DNA of 64,000 nucleotides. Source: Nonomuraea dietziae (GTDB taxonomy: Bacteria; Actinomycetota; Actinomycetes; Streptosporangiales; Streptosporangiaceae). The stretch spans positions 5,022,001 to 5,086,000 of the forward strand of contig NZ_JACIBV010000001.1 of NCBI RefSeq assembly GCF_014195505.1, written 5' to 3'. Positions 56,911-64,000 of the stretch are shown here, in pieces. The position numbers and the translations under genes were made by a program. The first letter of the stretch is position 1, and the number at the start of each line of letters is the position of its first letter. A model generated the notes under the pieces. It did no database searches and was not told where the DNA came from. It was given only the letters and a program-made list of their open reading frames with translations.

Positions 56911-57924
56911 GTGGTGACAGAGAGAAGCAACGAGGACCGCGAGGTCGGGCTCCTCGAAGCCTTATGGCGGTACAAGTGGTCTTCGCTCCTGCTCATCGTG
57001 CTGGCGGGGTTGGCCGGGGGGCTGGCCACCGTCTACGTCTTCACCAGCGTCGAGGCGACCGCGAAGTTCGCCGTGACCGACCCTCGCAGCACCACCTTCC
57101 TCCGCCAGGGCGTCTCCTCTGACAGCAGTTACATCGCCTACACCAGCCAGCGCGCCGCCTTCACCGAATCAGCCGGCGTCCTCGACAAGGCCAGGCAGCT
57201 GCTCGCGGCCGAGCAGGCCATGCAGATCGGGCTGGAGGACCTCAGGAAGGCCGTGGAGGCCAAGCCCGGCACCAACGGCGGCATCGTCGAGGTCACCGTC
57301 ACCGCGAAGACCGACCGGTCCGCCGCCCAGATCGCCAACGCCGTGGTGGCCGCCTACCAGATGCTCACCGAGGCCGACGCCCAGCGCGAGCAGCAGAAGC
57401 TGCTCAAGAGCGTCCGCAGCACCCGTGCCAGGATCGAGGCCGAGCTCAAGCGCGCCCCCGCCAGGAGCACGACCGCCGTCACCCTGGGCGAGGCTCTCGT
57501 CCAGCTGCAGCTCAAGGAGGGCGACGCGGCCATCGACCTGGCGCAGTACGGGTCCGGAGTGCGCTTCGTCGACCAGGCCAACCCGCTCAGGGTCACGCCC
57601 AGCCAGGCGCCGAAGAACGCCGGCATCGGACTCGCGGTGGGCCTGCTTCTCGCCATCGTGATCGCCTTCCTGCGGGCCACCAATCCGATCGCGACCGCGC
57701 AGCGGGTGACCACGGGGACCGGCCAGCGCCAGCGCACCTCGAAGACACCTCCCACCGCCACCCCGCCCCCTGCCCCCGCCCCCTCCTTGGACGAAGAGCA
57801 GGAGGACGACGTCACCGCGGTCTACGACAGGGACAAGCTGCTCGGTTACGTCGCCAGGAGCAAGCCGGGCGAGAACGGCGTGTCCGTCGACGCGGGGACC
57901 GGCTCCTCCAGCAGTCAGCACTGA
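56911..57924 (+). CDS. Wzz-like polysaccharide chain-length determinant (no kinase domain)
   Basis: 337 residues. An N-terminal helix (SSLLLIVLAGLAGGLATVYV) and a second helix near 230 (IGLAVGLLLAIVIAFLRA) enclose a periplasm-type coiled region; a disordered Pro-rich C-terminal tail follows (PPTATPPPAPAPSLDEEQED). No Walker motifs are present, so it is not a tyrosine kinase. It would set polymer length with the Wzy protein. The start is GTG 56,911. The next gene begins 2 bp after its stop. Confidence 0.85.
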   Translation: MVTERSNEDREVGLLEALWRYKWSSLLLIVLAGLAGGLATVYVFTSVEATAKFAVTDPRSTTFLRQGVSSDSSYIAYTSQRAAFTESAGVLDKARQLLAAEQAMQIGLEDLRKAVEAKPGTNGGIVEVTVTAKTDRSAAQIANAVVAAYQMLTEADAQREQQKLLKSVRSTRARIEAELKRAPARSTTAVTLGEALVQLQLKEGDAAIDLAQYGSGVRFVDQANPLRVTPSQAPKNAGIGLAVGLLLAIVIAFLRATNPIATAQRVTTGTGQRQRTSKTPPTATPPPAPAPSLDEEQEDDVTAVYDRDKLLGYVARSKPGENGVSVDAGTGSSSSQH

Positions 57925-57926
57925 CC

Positions 57927-59216
57927 GTGGCGTCCCCGCGCGCGGCGATGGCCCGCGTTCGCAGACTCGCCGCCTCCGCGGGCGGCTCGGTGGCCTCGCA
58001 GGCCGTGACCGCGCTCGGCAGCCTCGTCCTGCAGCTGGTCGCGGTCCGCTTCATCGGGCCCGTCGCCCTCGGCGCCTTCGCGCTGCTGTCGGCGATCCTG
58101 GTGACCGCGACGACCGTCTACACCTCGTGGGTGGGCGACTCGCTCAACGTCCTGGACCGTTTCGATCCGGCGCTTCGCTCCTCCCTCGTCGCCTCCGCGC
58201 TGTTCTTCGCGACGGCCGGCTCGGCCGTCGGGATGGCGCTCGCCCTCGTCCTGCGGCTCACGGGCCCCGCGGGCGTGGCGCTCTTCGCCGTGCTCATCAC
58301 GCTGTGGCTGGCCCAGGAGACCTTCAGACGCGTGCTGCACGCCAGGCTCGAGTTCGGGGCGCTGCTGGCCAACGACCTGACGTACGTGATCACCACGCTG
58401 GTCTTCCTCGCCGGCCTTCGCCTGATCACGGGCAGGTTCGACCTGGACGGCATTCTCCTGGCCATGTGCGTGGGGTGCCTGGCCGCGCTCGCCGTCACCC
58501 TCCGGCGGCTTCCGCGACAGGAGTACGCGCTCGTGCGTCCCCGCCTCGCCGGCATGCGGGAGCTCAGCGCGTTCGCCGCCTGGCGCTCGGCCCAGTCGAG
58601 CCTGCGCCCCCTGGCCCTGCTGGTGACCCGCGTCGCCATCGACACCTTCGCCTCCAGGACGGTTCTCGCGGTCGTCGAGGCGGCCAGGCTGCTGATGACT
58701 CCCGCGCTCACTCTCATCTCCGGAGCGGGCGGTTATCTGCTTCCCACGTTCGTCAGGCAACGCGACGCCGGGATTTCGATGCGCCCCCGTAACGCGCTCG
58801 TGGGCTCGCTCGTCCTGGCGGGGGTCTCCTGCGCGTGCGGAGTGGCGGCGATCGCCACGCTCGGCTTCTTCGGTCCGCTGATCACCGGGGGCGCGTTCAC
58901 CCTCGACGCCGTCAGCGTGGGGGGCTGGGCCGTCTACGCCGTGAGCTTCTCCGCCACCCTCCCGCTGGCCTCGATGGCGACCGCGTACAAGCAGTCACGG
59001 CTGGTGTTCCTGGTGCGTGGAGCCGAAACGGCGGTCGGCCTCGCGGCGGTCCTCATCCTGCTCGTCCTGCGGCCAGATCTGGCGGTGTTTGCCCCGTATT
59101 GCATCGGTCTCGGAGGTATGGTCTCGGGCTTGCTTCTATGGTGGCGACTGCGCATCATCCGCGACAGGGTGCGCGCACGTCACACCGATCCCGAAAGAGG
59201 GACCCATGCGATCTAG
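57927..59216 (+). CDS. Wzx-like oligosaccharide flippase
   Basis: 429 residues with about 12 hydrophobic helices of the MATE/MOP polysaccharide exporter fold (SVASQAVTALGSLVLQLVAV, SAILVTATTVYTSW, LVGSLVLAGVSCACGVAAIA). It should move lipid-linked units across the membrane. GTG 57,927 follows the Wzz stop by 2 bp, and its end overlaps the next gene by 11 bp, so the plus-strand genes are one operon. Confidence 0.88.
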   Translation: MASPRAAMARVRRLAASAGGSVASQAVTALGSLVLQLVAVRFIGPVALGAFALLSAILVTATTVYTSWVGDSLNVLDRFDPALRSSLVASALFFATAGSAVGMALALVLRLTGPAGVALFAVLITLWLAQETFRRVLHARLEFGALLANDLTYVITTLVFLAGLRLITGRFDLDGILLAMCVGCLAALAVTLRRLPRQEYALVRPRLAGMRELSAFAAWRSAQSSLRPLALLVTRVAIDTFASRTVLAVVEAARLLMTPALTLISGAGGYLLPTFVRQRDAGISMRPRNALVGSLVLAGVSCACGVAAIATLGFFGPLITGGAFTLDAVSVGGWAVYAVSFSATLPLASMATAYKQSRLVFLVRGAETAVGLAAVLILLVLRPDLAVFAPYCIGLGGMVSGLLLWWRLRIIRDRVRARHTDPERGTHAI

Positions 59217-60289
59217 CCTGCCTGCGAGGTCGGCGTTAGCGGCAGTCGTCGTGGCGGCACTCACCTCCGCCCCCGCGGCCGCCGAGAGCCGCCTCGACCC
59301 TTCGCCCACCGCCGCGCCGTGGACCAAGGAGTTCGCCTACGCCGACGACCGCATCACCGAATCGAGTGGCCTGTACGCCAGCCGCCTTCACGACGGCGTC
59401 GTCTGGACCCACAACGACGGCGCGGGGGCCGCCCACGCTGTACGCGGTAGGGCCCGACGGCAGGACCAGGGCGGCGATCTCCATCAAGGGAGCCGAGGCG
59501 GTCGACACCGAGGCCATGGGCGGCGCGGTGGACGTCCGCGGCAACTCCATGCTGTACCTGGCCGACATCGGAGACAACGAGGGGAGCAGGAGCGGCGGCG
59601 TCACCGTGCTCGCCGTCCCCGAGCCGACGGTCCTCGCCGACGGCGAGGTGAGCGCCCAGCGCTACCAGCTGGTCTATCCCGACGGCGCGCACGACGCGGA
59701 GAGCATCCTGGTCCACCCGCAGACCGGGAACCTCTACCTCATCACCAAGGGCCCCTCGGGCGGTGCGATCTACGGCGCGCCGTCCGCGCTGGTGCCCGAT
59801 GTGAACAACCGGCTGGAATACCTCGGCGCTCTCCCGCATGTGGTCTCCGACGGGGCGCTCAACGCCGACGGCCTGATGTTCATCCGCGGCTACAACAAGA
59901 TCCGGGTGTTCGCCGACATCACCGGCAAGCTGCTTGAGACGATTCCCGCCCCGCAGCAGCCGCAGGGCGAGTCTCTGGCGATCAGCGCGGACGGCAGGTC
60001 CCTGCTCGCCGGCAGCGAGGGCAAGGGCAGCTCCGTCTTCTCCCTGCCCCTGCCGGAGAGCCTGGTCGCGACGCCCGCCAACACCCCGGGGCCCATGACG
60101 AGCGCCCCGGCGGCTCAGGAGAGTGAGCCCGGCGGGTCCGACCTGCCCCTCGCGTGGCTCGCCGGCGCGGGAGCGCTCCTGCTCGTGCTGGTCGGCGCGG
60201 GGGCGGCGACCAGCGTGATCCGCAGGCGACGGGAGCGGCACGCACCCCCCGCCGACGTCATTGCGCTTCCATCACAACGGGACAGATGA
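59206..60289 (+). pseudogene. Secreted beta-propeller protein with C-terminal anchor, frameshifted near 59,425
   Basis: From ATG 59,206 a signal peptide (AAVVVAALTSAPAAA) and a domain starting ESSGLYASRLHDGVVWTHND are read. Then at a G5 run (59,427-59,431) the frame breaks; the natural continuation LYAVGPDGRTRAAISIKGAE then MLYLADIGDNEGSRSGG is in another frame ending at 60,289, with a final membrane helix (LPLAWLAGAGALLLVLVGAG) and basic tail. Removing one G restores GAGPPTLYAVG. It is an esterase/propeller-like surface protein of 350-odd residues; either a real pseudogene or a base-count error. Confidence 0.75.
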
Positions 60290-60347
60290 ATAGCTGGCCA
60301 CCGCATTTCCTCGCATAATTAACGGCAACATGCCGCGTGGGGGAATC

Positions 60348-61982
60348 ATGCACATCCGAACATTCCTCGGGGCTCTCTTACTCGCCGCACCTGTCGTTCT
60401 GGTTTCGGCCTCGCCCGCCCGCGCGGCGGATTACTCCACTCAGCCGAGGAACAACTGGCTTCCCAACGCGAGAGTGTCCGCCATCGCGCACACCGGGGAC
60501 CGGGTCGTGATCGCCGGCGATTTCACCAGCCTGCGCAACCCCGTGACCGGCGAATCCGTCGCCCGCGGCCGCATCGCGATGCTCGACGCGGCCACCGGCG
60601 ACCTCGTCAGGTCGTGGGCTCCCGCGGCGAACGGATCGGTCAGGGCGCTGGCGGTGGGCGGCGGCAGGGTCTTCGCAGGCGGCGACTTCACGACGGTGGC
60701 GGGCCAGAGCCGCGCCCGCCTCGTGGCGCTCGACCAGGCCTCGGGCGCGGTGATCGGGGGCTGGAACCCCGCCGCCAACGGCTCGGTGCGCGCGCTGGCC
60801 GTCATCGGCTCCACGCTCTACGCGGGCGGGCAGTTCACCTCCGTCGCCGGTCAGGCCCGCACCCGCCTGGCCGCCATCGACACGGCCGGCGGCGCTCTGC
60901 GCGCAGGCTGGGTCTCGGCGGCCAATGCCACCGTCTACACGCTCGCCGCCCGTCCTGACGGCGGGGCGCTCCTGGTGGGCGGGTTGTTCACCACTCTCGG
61001 CGGCACCACGCGCAACTACCTCGGCAGCCTCGACGCCGCGTCCGGGGCCGTGACCGGCTGGCAGCCGCCGCCGGGGTGCATGGTCCCGAGCAACCAGTGC
61101 ATCGTCACCGACCTGGCGGTCGAGGGCGACAGCGCCTACGCCTCCATCGCCGGCCCAGGGGGCAGGCTCACCGCCTACCACCTCGGCACAGGCGCCCGCC
61201 GCTGGGAGCGGCTCGCCGACGGGGACGTGGAGTCCGTGGCCGTCCGTGACGGCCGGGTCTACGCGGGGGGCCACTTCTGCCCTGACTTCTCCGGCTTCAC
61301 GCGATGCGATTTCGCGGCCGTGGACGCCGCCACCGGCGCCGTCGATCCCGACTTCGCGCCCACGGCCAACGGGCAGATATTCGCCCTGGACGCGGGCGTT
61401 GACGCGCTGCGCGCAGGCGGCGCGTACTCCCAGCTCAACGGCCAGTCGAGGCCCTACTACACCGAGTTCCCCCTGCGCCCGCCGAGCCCGGACATCACGC
61501 TGATCGCCCAGGGGTCGACGTGGCGCTACGACGACAGCGGCGCCGACCTGGGCATCGCCTGGTCGCAGCCTGCGCACGACGACTCGGCGTGGCCGTCGGG
61601 CCCGGCCCAACTGGGCTTCGGCGACGGCGACGAGCGCCGCGTCCTGACCGCGGGACGAACCACCTACTACTTCCGTCACACGTTCACGGTGCCCGACCCC
61701 GGCGCGCTGCAGGCGGTCACGCTGAGTGTCCTGCGCGACGACGGGGCGGTCGTCCATCTCAACGGACGGGAGGTGATGAGAAGCAACATGCCGGCCGGGG
61801 CCATCACCTCCGCCACCCTGGCGCCCAGCACCGTCTCGGGCGAAGCGGAGAACGTCTGGCAGACGCTGTCGATCGCGCCGGCGCTGCTGTCGGCGGGTCA
61901 GAACACGCTGGCCGTGGAGGTGCACCAGGCCCAGGTCGCCTCCAGCGACGTGAGCTTCGATCTGAGGCTCACCGCACGCTGA
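60348..61982 (+). CDS. Secreted DUF5122-type propeller protein with C-terminal jelly-roll domain
   Basis: 544 residues from ATG 60,348, with GGGGGA 4 nt upstream. A signal peptide ends SPARAA; about seven propeller units follow, such as RVFAGGDFTTVAGQSRARLV and TLYAGGQFTSVAGQARTRLA. A C-terminal domain (about 390-544) contains TWRYDDSGADLGIAWSQPAH and VTLSVLRDDGAVVHLNGREV, a module known at the ends of secreted hydrolases. Third DUF5122-type protein of the region. Role unknown, probably extracellular. Confidence 0.82.
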   Translation: MHIRTFLGALLLAAPVVLVSASPARAADYSTQPRNNWLPNARVSAIAHTGDRVVIAGDFTSLRNPVTGESVARGRIAMLDAATGDLVRSWAPAANGSVRALAVGGGRVFAGGDFTTVAGQSRARLVALDQASGAVIGGWNPAANGSVRALAVIGSTLYAGGQFTSVAGQARTRLAAIDTAGGALRAGWVSAANATVYTLAARPDGGALLVGGLFTTLGGTTRNYLGSLDAASGAVTGWQPPPGCMVPSNQCIVTDLAVEGDSAYASIAGPGGRLTAYHLGTGARRWERLADGDVESVAVRDGRVYAGGHFCPDFSGFTRCDFAAVDAATGAVDPDFAPTANGQIFALDAGVDALRAGGAYSQLNGQSRPYYTEFPLRPPSPDITLIAQGSTWRYDDSGADLGIAWSQPAHDDSAWPSGPAQLGFGDGDERRVLTAGRTTYYFRHTFTVPDPGALQAVTLSVLRDDGAVVHLNGREVMRSNMPAGAITSATLAPSTVSGEAENVWQTLSIAPALLSAGQNTLAVEVHQAQVASSDVSFDLRLTAR

Positions 61983-62062
61983 AAATGTCCACTTCTGGAC
62001 ATTTGACAATGCATTCCGTGGTGTATCGTTTTATCGTTATTCGCGCCGAGCCGAGAGAAGTC

Positions 62063-63046
62063 ATGCCCTCATCGCTCCCCCTTTCCCTGCGCATCCGCGT
62101 CAGGGCCCGAATAGCCCTGTCGCGATCCCTGCGCATAATTCCGGGAAGCGCCACACTCCGTGCCAGAAACGCCTTCGCACGGTCACACGGAACCAGCAGA
62201 GCGGTGCTCGGGCAGGTCGTCAGAGTTCTTCGCCACCGGCCGCTCGACTTTCTCACCGACTTCTCGCTGCCGGACAATCCAGAGATCCGGCTGGTCTCCG
62301 TCGAGTCGCGGCTGGTCCGCCTGCTCTTCTGGTACGGCGAGCGCGGCTACGAGGGCATGGAGACCACGTGCTGGCGGCGGTTGTGCGGCGGCGCGAGCAG
62401 CGTCCTCGAACTCGGCGCCAACATCGGCTACTACACCGTGCAGGGCGCGAGCGCGGCGCGTCCGGCCGCCTACGTGGCCGTCGAGGCCAATCCGGAGTCG
62501 GCCGCGATCGTCGAGCGCAACGTGGCGGCCAACTCCCTCGACAACGTCAAGGTCGTGCAGGCCGCCGTGGTCGACGACGACGCCCCTGACTCGCTCGAAC
62601 TGGCCCTCCCCGACCAGGAGCAGTACGTGGCGCCCACCGGGGCCTACCTGGCGCAGGGCGGCGAGGGGATCACCGACAGGCCCGCCTCCCGCACGATCAG
62701 CGTGCCCACGGTCAGGATCACCGACCTGATCGGCGGCGTCGACCTGCTCAAGCTCGACATCGAGGGCTACGAGGCGAAGGTCCTGAGGGCCGCGTGGCCG
62801 CAGATCATCGCAGGGCGCCCCACGATCGTGCTCGAGGTGCTCAGGAACGTTCCCGACCTGCGCCGGGTGCTCGTCGATCTGCGCGCCCACGACTGGGAGG
62901 TGTGGGCGATCGGGGAGCACGCCCTGCACCCCGTCACCGACGAGCAACTCGCCGCCGAGGCGCCCCTTCCCCGGTACGGCTCGCGCGACGTCGTCCTGAT
63001 TCCCGCCGAGCGCGCCGCCGAACTCGTGGGCCGTCTCGGCTCCTGA
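62063..63046 (+). CDS. FkbM-family methyltransferase
   Basis: 327 residues. SSVLELGANIGYYTVQGASA is the SAM-binding motif I, AYVAVEANPESAAIVERNVA motif II, and DLLKLDIEGYEAKVLRAAWP the FkbM signature. It likely O-methylates a sugar of the exopolysaccharide. The N-terminal 60 residues are basic helices. Its stop codon is inside the first unit of a 37-bp tandem repeat shared with the rmlD end. Confidence 0.9.
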   Translation: MPSSLPLSLRIRVRARIALSRSLRIIPGSATLRARNAFARSHGTSRAVLGQVVRVLRHRPLDFLTDFSLPDNPEIRLVSVESRLVRLLFWYGERGYEGMETTCWRRLCGGASSVLELGANIGYYTVQGASAARPAAYVAVEANPESAAIVERNVAANSLDNVKVVQAAVVDDDAPDSLELALPDQEQYVAPTGAYLAQGGEGITDRPASRTISVPTVRITDLIGGVDLLKLDIEGYEAKVLRAAWPQIIAGRPTIVLEVLRNVPDLRRVLVDLRAHDWEVWAIGEHALHPVTDEQLAAEAPLPRYGSRDVVLIPAERAAELVGRLGS

Positions 63047-63142
63047 GGTCAGGCCACGCCACCCGCGCCGCCTCAACCCTTGAGGTCGGGCCACGCCGCG
63101 TGCGCCGCCTCAGTTCTGGAGGTCCGGCCACGCCGCGTGCAG
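63045..63142. repeat. 37-bp tandem repeat, about 2.6 copies, across the FkbM and rmlD gene ends
   Basis: GAGGTCnGGCCACGCC begins units at 63,045, 63,082 and 63,119, exactly 37 bp apart; the third copy matches for about 23 bp within the rmlD coding end. The first unit overlaps the FkbM stop. On the minus strand each copy re-encodes the rmlD-like end (WPDL). Confidence 0.85.
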
Positions 63143-63967
63143 GGCCGTCCGCCAGTCCCGTGGCGCGGGCAGCCCAGCCGCCGTCCACCGGGCGTGGCCC
63201 AGGACCCCGTAGGCGGGCCTGGGCGCCGGGCGGGGAAAGGCCGAGGTGGCCACGGGGATCACCCGGTCGGGGTCGGCGCCCAGCAGGGTGAAGACCTCGC
63301 GGGCGAGTTCGTGCCAGGTGGCCTGTCCCGCGTTCGTCCCGTGGTAGATGCCGGGGGGCGCCTGCGACCGGGCGAGCAGGAGGAGGTGCCGGGCGAGGTC
63401 GGCCGCCGAGGTCGGCTGCCCGTGTTGATCGTCGACCACCTGCACGGTCTCGCGTTCGGCGGCCAGACGCGCCATGGTCTTGACGAAGTTGGCGCCGGAC
63501 CTGCCGTACAGCCAGGCCGTCCTGACGATGTAGCCGCTGTCGGGCAGCAGGTCGAGCACCGCGCGTTCGCCTGAGAGCTTGGTGCGCCCGTAGGCGTTGA
63601 GCGGCGCGGTGGGCGCGTCCTCGGGGTAGGGCGTCGTCGCCGTCCCCGAGAAGACGTAGTCGGTGGACAGGTGGACGAGGCGGGCGCCCGCCTCGCGGCA
63701 CGCGAGAGCGAGCGCACGCGGGCCCGCCGCGTTGACCTGGTGGGCGCGTTCCTCCTGCGCTTCGGCGTCGTCCACCGCCGTCCACGCCGCGCAGTTGACC
63801 ACCACGGACGGCTTCACCCTGGCCACCAGGTCGCGCACCGAGCCCTCGTCGCACAGGTCGAGGACGCGCCGCCCAGGGGGGACGACCCGCTCTCCCTCGG
63901 CTTCCAGCAGCGCCACGAGTTCGGCGCCCAGCTGGCCCGTGGACCCTGTCACCATCCAGGTGCTCAT
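63110..63967 (-). CDS. rmlD: dTDP-4-dehydrorhamnose reductase
   Basis: 285 residues of the extended SDR family. MVTGSTGQLGAELVALL binds NAD(P)H; VVVNCAAWTAVDDAEAQ, HLSTDYVFSGTATTPYPEDA and the catalytic AYGRTKLSGERAVL (YxxxK) are all present. It makes the last step of dTDP-L-rhamnose synthesis. ATG 63,967 overlaps the stop of the upstream rmlB-like gene (ATGA). Confidence 0.95.
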   Translation of the reverse strand: MSTWMVTGSTGQLGAELVALLEAEGERVVPPGRRVLDLCDEGSVRDLVARVKPSVVVNCAAWTAVDDAEAQEERAHQVNAAGPRALALACREAGARLVHLSTDYVFSGTATTPYPEDAPTAPLNAYGRTKLSGERAVLDLLPDSGYIVRTAWLYGRSGANFVKTMARLAAERETVQVVDDQHGQPTSAADLARHLLLLARSQAPPGIYHGTNAGQATWHELAREVFTLLGADPDRVIPVATSAFPRPAPRPAYGVLGHARWTAAGLPAPRDWRTALHAAWPDLQN

Positions 63968-64000
63968 CCACCCGCCCTGAGCGGCTTCCACCAGGAGGGG
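63964..64000 (-). CDS. rmlB: dTDP-glucose 4,6-dehydratase, last residues only
   Basis: The last 37 bases in the third minus-strand frame encode PSWWKPLRAGG then stop, matching the usual RmlB ending (WWEPLK...). The stop overlaps the rmlD ATG. The rest of the gene lies beyond the window; identification rests on 11 residues and gene order. Confidence 0.5.
   Translation of the reverse strand, partial: PSWWKPLRAGG

Overview
The window is GC-rich DNA (about 70% by eye) with many GTG starts, start/stop overlaps and weak leaders. A type L33 ribosomal protein followed by two hot-dog dehydratase genes, a two-subunit KorAB oxidoreductase and many TetR regulators point to an actinomycete. The overall style suggests Streptosporangiales (Nonomuraea-like), but that rank is inference.

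Left part (1-25,300), accessory and housekeeping genes mixed. Positions 1-2,191 (minus strand) hold a small cassette: two paralogous six-cysteine cationic peptides, a TlpA-like CxxC thioredoxin-fold protein, an S26 signal peptidase and a MauE/DoxX-like membrane protein, plus a decayed second MauE copy. It looks like a dedicated export and disulfide-forming system for small peptides, and it is the best candidate here for an undescribed system. Next come excisionase/integrase remnants, a YajQ-family gene and tRNA-Tyr with a second integrase scar. Three TetR loci follow, two of them with clear palindromic operators: an FAD monooxygenase/siderophore-interacting-protein operon, a PaaK-like ligase, and an MDR oxidoreductase. 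After these are cell-wall hydrolases, tRNA-Thr, tRNA-Met, rpmG, two dehydratases, NUDIX, and a sigma factor with two beta-propeller proteins.

Middle part (24,400-44,500), a bioenergetic block. A second, partial complex I cluster (nuoA, B, C, H, I, J, K, L, M, N, with no D, E, F or G) is followed by htpX. It is interrupted by a membrane serine/threonine kinase on the opposite strand, a frameshifted TAP-type peptidase, a 17-bp minisatellite and a repeat-rich spacer. Several Nuo subunits carry long Pro/Ala/Glu-rich extensions. nuoN is frameshifted in a 7-C run, so its open frame runs through the spacer into htpX. Nearby, korAB (2-oxoacid:ferredoxin oxidoreductase) lies behind a small cysteine-containing leader ORF with alternative hairpins. 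A ferredoxin-fed complex I is a reasonable inference.

Right part (44,500-64,000), a surface-polysaccharide region. It holds dTDP-rhamnose genes (rmlC, rmlD, end of rmlB), two glycosyltransferases, a Wzy-like polymerase/ligase, a Wzz-like chain-length protein, a Wzx-like flippase, a sulfotransferase, an FkbM methyltransferase and an APH-fold kinase. These are interleaved with three secreted beta-propeller proteins, one 1,394 residues long with LamG and PKD domains. Together they suggest a rhamnose-containing, possibly sulfated and methylated exopolysaccharide with its own secreted proteins.

Three genes (nuoN, the TAP peptidase, and the propeller gene at 59,206) carry single-base-type frameshifts in or near G/C-rich runs. 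Sequencing error must be excluded before they are called true pseudogenes.
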